From Bryobacteraceae bacterium (GTDB taxonomy: Bacteria; Acidobacteriota; Terriglobia; Bryobacterales; Bryobacteraceae): a DNA stretch of 64,000 nt. Location of the stretch: contig JAWKHH010000002.1 in assembly GCA_041394945.1 (NCBI GenBank), forward strand, positions 504,501 to 568,500, written 5' to 3'. Positions 8,013 to 16,522 of this stretch are shown here, in pieces. The first letter of the stretch is position 1. Every line of letters begins with the position of its first letter. Made by a program: the position numbers and the translations under genes. The notes below the pieces were generated by a model that saw only the letters and a program-made list of their open reading frames with translations, ran no database searches and was not told the DNA's origin.

Positions 8013-9527
8013 ATGCTCCGCCTCACCCGCCGCGGCTTCCTCGCCCTCCCCGGCCTCCCCCTTGCCGCGCAATCCTGGAAAGACGCGCCCGCCATGAAAG
8101 CCGGCTTCGCCGAAGCCGACATCACGCCCGCCATCGGCATGGAGCAGCCCGGCGGCTACGGCAAGGTCTTCCACAAATCCATCCACGACCCGTGCAAGGC
8201 CCGCGTCGCCGTTTTCGACGACGGCAACAAACGCGCCGCCATCGTCGGCCTTGATGCCCTTATCGTTCCGCGACCCCTCGTCCTCGCCGCCCGCCGCCGC
8301 ATCGCCGCCGAAACCGGCATCCCCGCCGAAGCCATCCTCATCAACGCGTCGCACTCGCATTCCTCCGGCCCCACCGGTATGGTCCTCCCCGGCGACTTCG
8401 ATTCCGCTGACTCACACGTTCGCGCCCTCGCCTACGAAAAGTCCTCCATGGCCGACGCGGCCTACCTGCGCACCGTCGAAACGGGAATCGTCGAAGCCGT
8501 CGCCGCCGCCAACTCAAACCGCCGCGAACTGCTCTGCGGCATCGGCCGCGGCCACGAAGACCAGATCGCGTTCAACCGCCGCTTCCGCATGAAGAATGGC
8601 CGCACGTTCACGCACCCCGGCCAGAACAACGCGGACATCGTCAAACCCGCCGGGCCCATCGATCCCGAAGTCGGCGTCATCGCCGCGTGGGACCGCTCCG
8701 GCAAAATGGCCGGCTGTATCGTCAACTACGCCTGCCACGCCACGACATCGCCCGGCGGCATCTCCGCCAACTGGATCTACTACCTCGAAAAGATCATCCG
8801 CGGCGCCTACGGTCCGGACGTGATCGTCGTGTTCGTGCAGGGCGCGTGCGGCGACATCACCCAGGTCGACAACCTCAGCCCCTATGTGCGCCCCGGCGCC
8901 GAAGAATGGGCCGAGCAGGTCGGCGGCCGCGTCGGCGCCGAATCCGTCAAAACCATGCTCCTCATGAGACGGGGCGCGCTCACACCGGTCGACTATCGCA
9001 CGAAGATCCTGCGCATCCCGCGCCGCAAGCCCGCGCCGGAAAGCGTCCGCGACGCGCTCGCGCTCACCCGCAAAGGTCCGAAGGAAGCCGGCGTCACCGA
9101 GTGGACCTTCGCCAAGGAAACCGTGATGCTCGATCACCTCGTCCGCCGCGAACCCACTGCCGACGTCGAAGTGCAGGCCATCCAAATCGGCCCCGCCGTC
9201 TTCGTCTCCAACCCGGCTGAATACTTCGTCGAGTACGGCCTCGAGATCAAGGCGAAGAGCCGCTTCCCCTTCACCTTCCCCGCCGAGCTCTCGAACGGCT
9301 GCGTCGGCTACGTGCCCACCGAGGAAGCGCTCAGCGCCTCTGGTGGCGGCTACGAAACACGGCTCACCTACTACTCGAACCTGATTCCGGAAGCCGGGCG
9401 CCAGATCGCCGTCGCCGGCATCGAACTTGCCAATGCGCTCACTCCCGGGCGCGTACCGGATGCGCCCAAGGTCACCGCGCCCGCCGTACCATGGACTTAC
9501 GGAAATGTTCCAGCCCAAGTGGAGTAG
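8013..9527 (+). CDS. Neutral/alkaline ceramidase-like hydrolase, exported
   Basis: 504 residues. The N-terminus LTRRGFLALPGLPLAAQS is a twin-arginine-type signal (RRxFL). The mature protein matches the N-terminal domain of neutral/alkaline non-lysosomal ceramidases: AGFAEADITPAIG at the start, then NASHSHSSGPTG with the metal-binding His pair, NYACHATTSPG (third His), FVQGACGDITQ, and near the C-terminus NGCVGYVPTEEA. Such enzymes use Zn2+ to cleave amide bonds of ceramide-like lipids; many bacterial homologues have unknown substrates. It is shorter than full ceramidases (which carry a C-terminal Ig-like domain), as is usual for this environmental subgroup. The start was chosen at ATG 8013 because of the signal peptide and the -10-like box just upstream. 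Its end overlaps the next gene by 23 bp. Confidence 0.8.
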   Translation: MLRLTRRGFLALPGLPLAAQSWKDAPAMKAGFAEADITPAIGMEQPGGYGKVFHKSIHDPCKARVAVFDDGNKRAAIVGLDALIVPRPLVLAARRRIAAETGIPAEAILINASHSHSSGPTGMVLPGDFDSADSHVRALAYEKSSMADAAYLRTVETGIVEAVAAANSNRRELLCGIGRGHEDQIAFNRRFRMKNGRTFTHPGQNNADIVKPAGPIDPEVGVIAAWDRSGKMAGCIVNYACHATTSPGGISANWIYYLEKIIRGAYGPDVIVVFVQGACGDITQVDNLSPYVRPGAEEWAEQVGGRVGAESVKTMLLMRRGALTPVDYRTKILRIPRRKPAPESVRDALALTRKGPKEAGVTEWTFAKETVMLDHLVRREPTADVEVQAIQIGPAVFVSNPAEYFVEYGLEIKAKSRFPFTFPAELSNGCVGYVPTEEALSASGGGYETRLTYYSNLIPEAGRQIAVAGIELANALTPGRVPDAPKVTAPAVPWTYGNVPAQVE

Positions 9528-10701
9528 CTTTGTCCTGTTCGCCGCCATCGCCGCGGCCGAACCGGCGCGCCTCGTCGTCCTCACCGATATCACCAGCCTC
9601 ACCACCGGCGTCGGCGAACCAGACGACGGCCAATCGCTCATCCGCCTGTTGCTGTTCACCAACGAGATCGAGATTGAAGGTCTCGTCGCCACTTCGAACA
9701 TGCGCCACGGCGCGAAGGCTCGGCCGGAACTGATCCGCGAGGCCATCGCCGCCTATGCCCAGATCCGCCCGAACCTCCTGCTGCACGATCACCGCTACCC
9801 CGAAGCGGCGCAACTTGAATCCGGCGTGAAGATGGGGCAGCCCGTCGCCAACACGGTTGGCCCCGGGCTCGATACCGAAGGCTCGCGCTGGATCGTCGAA
9901 TGCGCTTTGCGCAAGGATCGCCGGCCACTTTGGATCACCGTCTGGGGCGGAACCACCGATCTCGCCCAGGCGCTGCTCACGCTCCGCGAAACGCCCGCGG
10001 GCCGCGCCGCCATCGCCCGCCTGCGCATCCACGCCATCGGCGACCAGGATAAGACCGGTCCCGCCATTCGCCAGGAGTATCCGGAGCTCTTCTACATCCA
10101 CCGCAAGCTCGCCTACCGCGGCATGTATCGCTACGGCGACACCGAACTCGCCGGATCGGACTGGGTTGAAACCAACGTCCGCAACGGCCACGGCGTCCTC
10201 GGAGCGCTCTACCCCAACTACAATGGCGGCGACATCTTCGTCCGCCAACTCGGCCGCGTGCGAGGCGTGAAGGAGGGCGACACCCCGTCGTACCTGAACC
10301 TCATCGATAACGGACTCGACCCGCTCGATGGCTGGGGCGGCCGCGTGGTTCAAACCGGCCCCAATCGGTACGAAGACGAGCCTTCAGAAACCCCGTGGGA
10401 CAGCGTCCTCCGCTGGCGCGAAGCCTACCAGGCGGAGTTTGCCGCGCGCCTCGATTGGTGCGTCAAGCCCTTCCAGGAAGCGAACCACGCGCCCGTAGTC
10501 AAGGTGAGGCGCAAAGGCGACACGCTCGACGCGTCCGGCTCCACCGATCCAGACACGGATCCACTCACCTTCGAATGGGAGGTCGACGGCGTGCGCTCCA
10601 CCGGGCCGAACGTCAGGGCGAAGCCCGGCCGGTCCGTCCGCCTCACCGTGCGCGACTCAGGAACCCCGCCGCTCAGCCGGTACTGGCGCTCCCCTCGCTA
10701 G
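9505..10701 (+). CDS. Sde182-type (DUF1593) nucleoside-hydrolase-like protein, secreted
   Basis: 398 residues beginning with a short signal-like segment (FVLFAAIAAAEP). The nucleoside hydrolase-like domain starts RLVVLTDI...GEPDDGQSLIRLLL, where the Asp cluster resembles the metal site of nucleoside hydrolases. It continues with EIEGLVATSN, then WITVWGGTTDLAQAL and the C-terminal Ig-like module LDASGSTDPDTDPLTFEWEVDG typical of Sde182 proteins, first noted as cellulose-binding proteins of Saccharophagus. The real substrate is unknown. The start ATG 9505 lies 23 bp inside the ceramidase-like gene, so the two are cotranscribed. The C-terminal end is short after LTVRDSG. Confidence 0.75.
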   Translation: MFQPKWSSFVLFAAIAAAEPARLVVLTDITSLTTGVGEPDDGQSLIRLLLFTNEIEIEGLVATSNMRHGAKARPELIREAIAAYAQIRPNLLLHDHRYPEAAQLESGVKMGQPVANTVGPGLDTEGSRWIVECALRKDRRPLWITVWGGTTDLAQALLTLRETPAGRAAIARLRIHAIGDQDKTGPAIRQEYPELFYIHRKLAYRGMYRYGDTELAGSDWVETNVRNGHGVLGALYPNYNGGDIFVRQLGRVRGVKEGDTPSYLNLIDNGLDPLDGWGGRVVQTGPNRYEDEPSETPWDSVLRWREAYQAEFAARLDWCVKPFQEANHAPVVKVRRKGDTLDASGSTDPDTDPLTFEWEVDGVRSTGPNVRAKPGRSVRLTVRDSGTPPLSRYWRSPR

Positions 10702-10745
10702 CCGCAAGCTGGCGCCGCCCCCATGCGATGATGCAACTGAAGCCA

Positions 10746-11933
10746 ATGAGCATCTACGACACCATCGGCGCGCAAACCATCATCAACGCCAAAGGCACAT
10801 CCACGCGAGTCTCCGGAGCGCTGCTCGCGCCGGAGGTCACCGCCGCCATGCAGGAAGCCGCGCAGTATTGCGTCGACATGGCCGAGATCCAGGCCGCCGC
10901 GAGCAAGATCATCGCCGACGCCACCGGCGCCGAAGCGGGCATCGTCACCTCGGGCGCCGCCGCCGGACTCCTGCTCGGCGCCGCTGCGTGCGTCGCCGGC
11001 CTCGACCCCGCCAAGATGGCCCGTCTGCCCGACACCGCCGGCATGAAGAACGAAGTGGTGATGGTCCGCAGCCAGCGTAACCAGTACGACCATGCCGTCC
11101 GCGCCGCCGGTGTCCGAATCGTCGAAGTGGGCCTGCCCGATCGTGTCGCCGGAGCAGGCATTCGAGACGCCGAACCGTGGGAGATCGCCGCCGCCGTCAA
11201 CGAACGCACCGCCGCCATCCTGTACGTCGCCAACGGCAACGCCCGCCCCGCCATCGAAGAAGTCGCCCGAGTGGCCAACTCCAAACACGTGCCCCTGCTC
11301 GTCGACGCCGCCGCGCAACTCCCGCCCGTCTCCAATCTCCGCCGCTTCATCGCCGCGGGGGCCGATCTTGTCGCCTTCTCCGGCGGCAAGGCGATCGGTG
11401 GACCGCAGGGTTCCGGCATTCTCTGCGGCGGCCGCGATCTCATCATGTCCGCCGTGCTCCAGCAGCTCGACCTCGACATCGCCTGGGAGCAATGGACGCC
11501 GCCCGCCGGCCTTATCGATAAGAGCCGCCTCTCCGGACTGCCGCCGCACGGCATCGGGCGTCAGTGCAAGGTCGGCAAGGAATCCATCGTCGGCCTCCTG
11601 GTCGCGCTCCGACGCTTCATCGCCGAGAACGAGCAGTTCCGGCACGACCGTTTGCTCGTCCTCGTGAAGCAGCTCGATTCGGCCGCGGGCTCCCTCCGCA
11701 ACGCGCGCACCGAAATTCGCGTTGGCGGCTCCGCGCCCAAGTTCGTCCTTACGCTCGAGCGCGGCTTCCGGATGACCGGCATGGAGGTCTGCATCGCTTT
11801 GCAGAACGGCGCGCCCTCGATCCACGTCGATCCTTCGCAAGCCGCCAACGGGATCATCGGCTTCAGCCCCGCATGCCTGCGTCCCGAAGACCCCGAAGCC
11901 ATCGGCCGCCGCCTGCGCGAACTCATTGGCTAG
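10746..11933 (+). CDS. SelA-like PLP-dependent lyase/transferase family protein
   Basis: 395 residues of the SelA/D-glucosaminate-6-phosphate ammonia-lyase family (fold type I PLP enzymes). Visible signatures are IYDTIGAQTIINAKGTSTR at the N-terminus, GIVTSGAAAGLLLGAAAC for the cofactor phosphate cup, PLLVDAAAQLPP and the PLP lysine K215 in FSGGKAIGGPQGSGIL. True SelA would sit next to selB/tRNA-Sec, which are absent. In this lineage such enzymes usually act on amino acids or amino sugars, but the substrate is not deducible. ATG 10728 and 10731 are alternative in-frame starts; 10746 was chosen because conserved similarity begins there. It follows the Sde182 gene by 44 bp and is probably in the same operon. 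Confidence 0.75.
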   Translation: MSIYDTIGAQTIINAKGTSTRVSGALLAPEVTAAMQEAAQYCVDMAEIQAAASKIIADATGAEAGIVTSGAAAGLLLGAAACVAGLDPAKMARLPDTAGMKNEVVMVRSQRNQYDHAVRAAGVRIVEVGLPDRVAGAGIRDAEPWEIAAAVNERTAAILYVANGNARPAIEEVARVANSKHVPLLVDAAAQLPPVSNLRRFIAAGADLVAFSGGKAIGGPQGSGILCGGRDLIMSAVLQQLDLDIAWEQWTPPAGLIDKSRLSGLPPHGIGRQCKVGKESIVGLLVALRRFIAENEQFRHDRLLVLVKQLDSAAGSLRNARTEIRVGGSAPKFVLTLERGFRMTGMEVCIALQNGAPSIHVDPSQAANGIIGFSPACLRPEDPEAIGRRLRELIG

Positions 11934-11966
11934 GCGCCACGCGCATCGCTTCCAGCGCTCGGATGC

Positions 11967-11972
11967 TATCCT
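11967..11972 (+). promoter_or_regulatory. -10-like box TATCCT before rimO
   Basis: TGCTATCCT forms an extended -10 type element; the hexamer ends 12 nt before the TTG start at 11985 and no Shine-Dalgarno sequence lies between. Confidence 0.45.
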
Positions 11973-11984
11973 GAAACTTCCCGC

Positions 11985-13379
11985 TTGAAAATCGGATTCG
12001 TCAGCTTGGGGTGTCCCAAAAACCTCGTCGACACGGAAGTGATGATGGGCCAGCTTGTTGCCCGCGGTCACGAACTCACTCCGCAGCCCGGCGAGGCGGA
12101 CGTCATTGTCGTCAACACCTGCAGCTTCATTGACCCCGCCAAGGAAGAATCGGTCAACACAATTCTCGAAATGGCCGAGTACAAAAAGCACGGCCGCGCC
12201 CGACGCCTCGTCGTCGCCGGCTGCCTCGTCGAGCGGTTCCGCGGCGATATCCGCGCCGAGATGCCCGAGGTCGACGCCATCGTGGGCACCAACGAAGTGG
12301 AGCGCATCGTCGACGCCTGCGAAGGCGCCGCCCTCTCCGCTGATGCCGCCGCCCCCTACCTCTATCACGACCTCTCCCCACGCGTCTTCACCACACCCCG
12401 CCACTCCGCCTACGTCAAGATCGCTGAAGGCTGTGACCATCCCTGTTCCTTCTGCGTCATCCCCCAATACCGCGGAGCCTTCCGCAGCCGCCGTTTCGAA
12501 TCGCTGGTGGCCGAAGTCACGCGTATGTTCAACGACGGCGTCCGCGAAGTCAACCTCATTGGGCAGGACACCACCTGCTACGGCGAAGATCTCGGCATCC
12601 GCGACGGTCTCGCCCAACTCCTCGCCCGTCTCGCGGCCATCGAAGCGCCGCACGCAACCTGGGTCCGCTTCCTCTACGCCTACCCGAACAAAGTCTCGCA
12701 GAGCCTGCTCGACACCATTGCCGAACACCCGCGCCTGGTCAAATACATCGATATGCCGCTGCAGCACGCCGCCGGCAGCGTGCTCAAGCGCATGCGCCGC
12801 GGCTCTAACGGCGATCAGTTCCTCAAGATCCTCGAACGCATCCGCCGCACCATCCCCGGCGTCGCCATCCGTTCCAGCTTCATCGTCGGCTTCCCCGGCG
12901 AAACCGAAGCCGATTTCGAAGACCTCTGCCAGTTCGTCCAGGCCGCGAAACTCGATCGCGTCGGCGTGTTCTCCTACTCCGACGAAGACACCAGCCGCAG
13001 CTTCCAACTCGACGCCAAAGTCGCCCCGCGCGCCATCTACAACCGCAAGCGCCGCCTCATGGCCGTGCAACGCAAGGTTGCCCGCGCCGCGCACCGCGCT
13101 TTGATCGGCCGCGAATTCGACGTTCTCGTCGAAGGCCCGTCGGCGGAAACCGATCTGCTCTGGCAAGGCCGTCTCTCCACCCAAGCCCCCGAAATCGACG
13201 GCGTCGTCTATATCAACGACGACAACGGCCACCCGCTCCGGCGAGGCGAGATCCGGCGCGTGCGCATCGAAGAGTCGCACGACTACGACTTGGTCGGCGC
13301 CGTCGTGGACGGTCCGGAAGCCGCTTACCGGCCCGCCCCCGCGCCACTGTTCCCCATCCTCGCCCACGCCGCGCCATGA
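11985..13379 (+). CDS. rimO: Ribosomal protein S12 methylthiotransferase RimO
   Basis: 464 residues. The N-terminal UPF0004 domain starts with MKIGFVSLGCPKNLVDTEVM, diagnostic for RimO, with further Cys residues in VVNTCSFI and VVAGCLVER for the second 4Fe-4S cluster. The radical SAM motif C150-x3-C154-x2-C157 (CDHPCSFC) follows, then GQDTTCYG, MPLQHAAGSVLKRMRRG and FIVGFPGE, and a C-terminal TRAM domain (LIGREFDVLVEG). The enzyme adds a methylthio group to an Asp of ribosomal protein S12. The start is TTG at 11985, as it gives the canonical N-terminus. The stop overlaps the yacG start (ATGA). Confidence 0.95.
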   Translation: MKIGFVSLGCPKNLVDTEVMMGQLVARGHELTPQPGEADVIVVNTCSFIDPAKEESVNTILEMAEYKKHGRARRLVVAGCLVERFRGDIRAEMPEVDAIVGTNEVERIVDACEGAALSADAAAPYLYHDLSPRVFTTPRHSAYVKIAEGCDHPCSFCVIPQYRGAFRSRRFESLVAEVTRMFNDGVREVNLIGQDTTCYGEDLGIRDGLAQLLARLAAIEAPHATWVRFLYAYPNKVSQSLLDTIAEHPRLVKYIDMPLQHAAGSVLKRMRRGSNGDQFLKILERIRRTIPGVAIRSSFIVGFPGETEADFEDLCQFVQAAKLDRVGVFSYSDEDTSRSFQLDAKVAPRAIYNRKRRLMAVQRKVARAAHRALIGREFDVLVEGPSAETDLLWQGRLSTQAPEIDGVVYINDDNGHPLRRGEIRRVRIEESHDYDLVGAVVDGPEAAYRPAPAPLFPILAHAAP

Positions 13380-13552
13380 AGTGTCCCATCTGCGCCAAGC
13401 CGGTTCATCTGAAAAGCCCCGAAATGCCCTTCTGCAGTGACCGCTGCCGCATGATCGATCTCGGCGCCTGGGCTTCGGAAAAGTACGTGATCTCCGAGCC
13501 CCTGCCCGACATCGACGACAACGAAGGCGTGGCGGAGCCCGATGGCGACTGA
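13376..13552 (+). CDS. yacG: YacG-type zinc-ribbon DNA gyrase inhibitor
   Basis: A 58-residue protein. It has the YacG zinc site C3-x2-C6 ... C20-x3-C24 and the family stretch FCSDRCRMIDLGAWASEKY, with an acidic tail ending DDNEGVAEPDGD. In E. coli YacG binds the C-terminal region of GyrB and blocks DNA binding by gyrase. The start ATG 13376 overlaps the rimO stop, and its last 11 bp overlap pgpA, so it sits fully inside the operon. Length and motif spacing are normal for the family. Confidence 0.92.
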   Translation: MKCPICAKPVHLKSPEMPFCSDRCRMIDLGAWASEKYVISEPLPDIDDNEGVAEPDGD

Positions 13553-14024
13553 ACCCAGGGCCCCGCGCGTCGCTACCCTGCTCGCCACCTGGTTCGGCTG
13601 CGGATACTCGCCTGTCGCGCCCGGAACCGCCGGCTCGCTTGGCGCCCTGGCCGTCGCATGGCCGCTCCATGCCTGGGCCGGATTCACGGCGCTCCACTTC
13701 GCGATCCTCGCCGCCGCCGTCACCCTCCCTGCCATCTGGTCCGCCGACCGCGTGGCGTCCGCCGCCGCGCGCAAGGATCCCGGGTTGATCGTCGTCGACG
13801 AGGTGGCCGGCCAATGGCTCACCCTCGCCGGCGCGGCCGCGTGGAACCTCAAGGCGTGGATTCTCGCCTTTTGCCTGTTCCGGATTTTCGACATCGTGAA
13901 GCCGCCCCCGGTCCGCCAGCTCGAAGCCCTGCCCGGCGGAACCGGGATCGTCGCCGACGACCTCGGCGCCGGCATCTATGCCGCCCTTGTTTTGTGGCTG
14001 GCCGGATGGTTCAATCTTTATTGA
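13542..14024 (+). CDS. pgpA: Phosphatidylglycerophosphatase A
   Basis: 160 residues, membrane protein with about three helices. It has all PgpA signatures: GCGYSPVAPGTAGSLGAL, IVVDEVAGQWL, FRIFDIVKPPPVRQLE and GTGIVADDLGAGIYAAL. The enzyme dephosphorylates phosphatidylglycerol phosphate to phosphatidylglycerol at the inner membrane. It overlaps yacG by 11 bp and is followed after 13 bp by a beta-propeller gene and then cinA; pgpA near cinA is a common arrangement in several phyla. Confidence 0.95.
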   Translation: MATEPRAPRVATLLATWFGCGYSPVAPGTAGSLGALAVAWPLHAWAGFTALHFAILAAAVTLPAIWSADRVASAAARKDPGLIVVDEVAGQWLTLAGAAAWNLKAWILAFCLFRIFDIVKPPPVRQLEALPGGTGIVADDLGAGIYAALVLWLAGWFNLY

Positions 14025-14037
14025 GACGAGAGCGAAT

Positions 14038-15060
14038 TTGTCAAAGACCAAGAAACCGCAAATCGACGACGTGAGGCCTGCCGCCGCCATCCCCGGTGGT
14101 GAGTTCCAAATCCGCGGCAAGGACCTCGCCGGCGAAGAGCGCCCCCGCGTGCTCCTCGGCGACATTCCAGCCCCCATCGTCGTCGGATCCGACACCTACA
14201 TCATTGCCCGCGTCCCCGATGGCAAACGCTTCGGCAAAATGATCGTCGAGACCGACGTCGACCGCTCCCAGCCGTGGGTCTGCGAAACCGGCATCGAAGT
14301 GGCGGACTCGCTCCACCCGGTGGCGAACCCCGCCGTGGACGCGCAAGGCAACGTCTTCACCACCTTCAGCGGATCGCGCGGCCAGAAGACGCCCGTGGCC
14401 GTCTTCAAATACGAAACCGGCGGCGCCCTGAAGCCGTTCATTACCGATCTCATGAACGCCACCGCGCTCGCCTTTGACCGCGAAGGGCTGCTCTACATCT
14501 CCTCCCGCTACGACGGCATCGTCTACCAAGCCACGCCCCGCGGCGAGCTCTCGGCCTACGTGGAGGGCATGGGCGTCGCCACCGGCATCGTTTTCGACGA
14601 AGAAGAGAATCTCTACGTCGGCGACCGTAGCGGCACCATCTTCAAAATCGCGCGCAACCGCCAGATCTACGTCTTCGCGACCATGGAACCCTCCATCGCC
14701 GCCTATCATCTCTGCTTCGGTCCCGAAGGCTACCTCTACGTCACCGGGCCCACAACGTCGAGCTTCGACAGCGTGCACCGCATCGCGCCTTCGGGCGAAG
14801 TCGAAGTCTTCTACCGTGGCCTCGGCCGCCCGCAGGGAGTGGCGTTCGACGAGGATGGCAACGCCTACGTAGCGGCGTCGCTCAAGGGCCGCCGCGGCGT
14901 GGTTCGCATCGGGCAGGATCGCCAGGCGGAGCTTTTTGTCTCCGGGCCGAACATCGTCGGCCTCGCCTTCGCACCGCCCGGCTACATGTACCTCACCTCC
15001 ACCAGCGCGCTGTTCAAGATCAACGCCGGAGTTCGCGGACGCAAGTTCCCGAACCTATGA
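14038..15060 (+). CDS. IPT/TIG-domain plus NHL/SMP-30-like beta-propeller protein
   Basis: 340 residues from the TTG at 14038. The N-terminal ~85 residues resemble an IPT/TIG Ig-like domain (IDDVRPAAAIPGGEFQIRGKDL). The rest is a six-bladed propeller made of repeats such as GNVFTTFSG, ALAFDREGLLYISSR, GIVFDEEENLYVGDRSG, LCFGPEGYLYVTGP and GVAFDEDGNAYVA. No signal peptide is seen with this start, so it appears cytoplasmic, which is odd for this fold. The longer frame from ATG 13978 would overlap pgpA and adds no recognisable signal. The stop overlaps the cinA start (ATGA). Position between pgpA and cinA is interesting, but the role is unknown. Confidence 0.7.
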   Translation: MSKTKKPQIDDVRPAAAIPGGEFQIRGKDLAGEERPRVLLGDIPAPIVVGSDTYIIARVPDGKRFGKMIVETDVDRSQPWVCETGIEVADSLHPVANPAVDAQGNVFTTFSGSRGQKTPVAVFKYETGGALKPFITDLMNATALAFDREGLLYISSRYDGIVYQATPRGELSAYVEGMGVATGIVFDEEENLYVGDRSGTIFKIARNRQIYVFATMEPSIAAYHLCFGPEGYLYVTGPTTSSFDSVHRIAPSGEVEVFYRGLGRPQGVAFDEDGNAYVAASLKGRRGVVRIGQDRQAELFVSGPNIVGLAFAPPGYMYLTSTSALFKINAGVRGRKFPNL

Positions 15061-16292
15061 ACGCGGAGATCGTCGCGGTAGGCTCCGAACTGCTCACCGC
15101 CGGCAAGGTCGATACCAACTCGCTCTGGCTCACCGCGGAATTGAACGCCATCGGTGTCGAAGTCGTCTCCAAGTGCGTCATCGGCGACGATCGCGGACGC
15201 CTCACCGTGGCCATCGCCGGCTCGGTGGCCCGCTCTCCGATCGTCATCGTCACCGGCGGCCTCGGCCCCACCGAAGACGACGTTACTCGCGATGCCGTCG
15301 CCGCCGCCCTGGGCCGCACGCTGGAGTTCCGTCAGGAAATCTGCGATTGGATCGCCGCCCGTTTCGCCAGCTTCGGCCGCGCCATGGCCGAGAACAATAA
15401 GCGCCAGGCCTACGTGATCGGCGGCTTCGAGGCGCTCGACAATCCCAACGGCACCGCGCCCGGATTGTGGTGCAATCTCGATGCTTCCCGAGCCGTGGCG
15501 CTGCTGCCCGGCCCGCCGCGGGAATTGAAGCCGATGTTCACGGCCCTGTGCCTACCGCGCCTCCGCGCCATGCTGCCCCCGATGCACATCGCCGTGAAGC
15601 ATTACCGCGTCACCGGAATCGGCGAGAGCGACCTCGATCAGATGATCGCGCCGGCCTATACGCCCTACACGAATCCCGTCACAACCGTGCTCGCCGCGCC
15701 CGGCGACATCCAGGTCTACCTGCGCGCCCGGTGCGACACCGAAGCGGAGGCGCAAGGCCTCGTCGACGAGCTTGGCGCGAAGGTAGAAACGATCCTTGGC
15801 GATCGAATCTACTCGAACGACGGCCGCACGCTCGAAACCGTCCTCGGGGATCTGCTCCGTGCCCGCGCCGCAACCGTCAGCGTGGCCGAGAGCTGCACCG
15901 GCGGTCTGCTCGGCGGCCGGATCACCGCCGTCGCCGGCAGCTCCGATTACTTCGCCGGCGGGTTCCTCACCTACTCCAACGAGATGAAACAATCGCTGCT
16001 CGGAGTCCCGGCGGAAACACTCGCCCGGCACACCGCCGTCAGCACCGAGACCGCCGAGGCGATGGCCGCCGGCGCCCGCCAACGCACCGCGTCCACCTTC
16101 GCGCTTTCCATTACCGGTTACGCTGGCCCCGATGGGGGCACGGAAGCGGATCCGGTGGGCACGGTCTACATCGGCCTGGCTTCACCCGATGGCGTCGAAT
16201 CCAGGCGCGTGCGCCTCTTCGGAGACCGGCAGCGCATTCGCCAGATGGCTGCCAACGCCGCGCTCGATCTCCTCCGCCGCCGGCTCCTCTAA
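15057..16292 (+). CDS. cinA: CinA family protein (nicotinamide-nucleotide amidase / competence-damage protein)
   Basis: 411 residues, the full two-domain form. The N-terminal MoCF-like COG1058 domain has GSELLTAGKVDTNS and TGGLGPTEDDVTRDA, plus the LLPGPPRELK loop. The C-terminal PncC amidase domain has VAESCTGGLLGGRIT, SSDYFAGGFLTYSN and SITGYAGPDGG followed by PVGTVYIGL. The C-terminal domain deamidates NMN to nicotinate mononucleotide; the N-terminal domain is an ADP-ribose-type pyrophosphatase in some species. It is the last gene of the tightly overlapping rimO cluster. Confidence 0.93.
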   Translation: MNAEIVAVGSELLTAGKVDTNSLWLTAELNAIGVEVVSKCVIGDDRGRLTVAIAGSVARSPIVIVTGGLGPTEDDVTRDAVAAALGRTLEFRQEICDWIAARFASFGRAMAENNKRQAYVIGGFEALDNPNGTAPGLWCNLDASRAVALLPGPPRELKPMFTALCLPRLRAMLPPMHIAVKHYRVTGIGESDLDQMIAPAYTPYTNPVTTVLAAPGDIQVYLRARCDTEAEAQGLVDELGAKVETILGDRIYSNDGRTLETVLGDLLRARAATVSVAESCTGGLLGGRITAVAGSSDYFAGGFLTYSNEMKQSLLGVPAETLARHTAVSTETAEAMAAGARQRTASTFALSITGYAGPDGGTEADPVGTVYIGLASPDGVESRRVRLFGDRQRIRQMAANAALDLLRRRLL

Positions 16293-16411
16293 CGGCGCCT
16301 CAGCCGCAACAAGAATTCTCGCCGCCCGCTAATTCCTCCGGCCGTTCCCGCTTCCCGGAATAGGGGACCGCCCAAGCCGCGCGTCCCTACATTCGAATAG
16401 GAGACAACATC

Positions 16412-16522
16412 ATGCAAGCACCAACACCCTTGGGCGGGCGGAACGTGCGGCCGCCATTCGCCGCCGCGCTGCTCCCTGCCCAAACCACCGACCACGCAGG
16501 CTCCCGGGGAGGCGACCGATGA
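16412..16522 (+). CDS. Short leader ORF translationally coupled to methyltransferase
   Basis: An ATG at 16412 is preceded by ATAGGAGACAACATC, the best ribosome binding site in this neighbourhood (AGGAG, 7-8 nt spacing). It opens a 36-codon frame whose stop TGA (16520-16522) overlaps the ATG of the methyltransferase at 16519. The peptide (MQAPTPLGGRNVRPPF...) has no recognisable domain. It may be a coupling leader that feeds ribosomes to the downstream gene, or the stub of a longer lost gene. Confidence 0.45.
   Translation: MQAPTPLGGRNVRPPFAAALLPAQTTDHAGSRGGDR

Noticed and set aside
10746..11933. Assignment of the PLP enzyme as true L-seryl-tRNA(Sec) selenium transferase
   Set aside because: No selB or selenocysteine tRNA nearby and the sequence resembles the broader SelA-like lyase group.
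10698..14195. A 1165-codon open frame on the minus strand across the SelA-like, rimO, yacG and pgpA genes
   Set aside because: It is antisense to well-supported genes, has Gly/Ala/Asp/Glu/Val-biased composition expected from GC3-rich codons read in reverse, and no domain.
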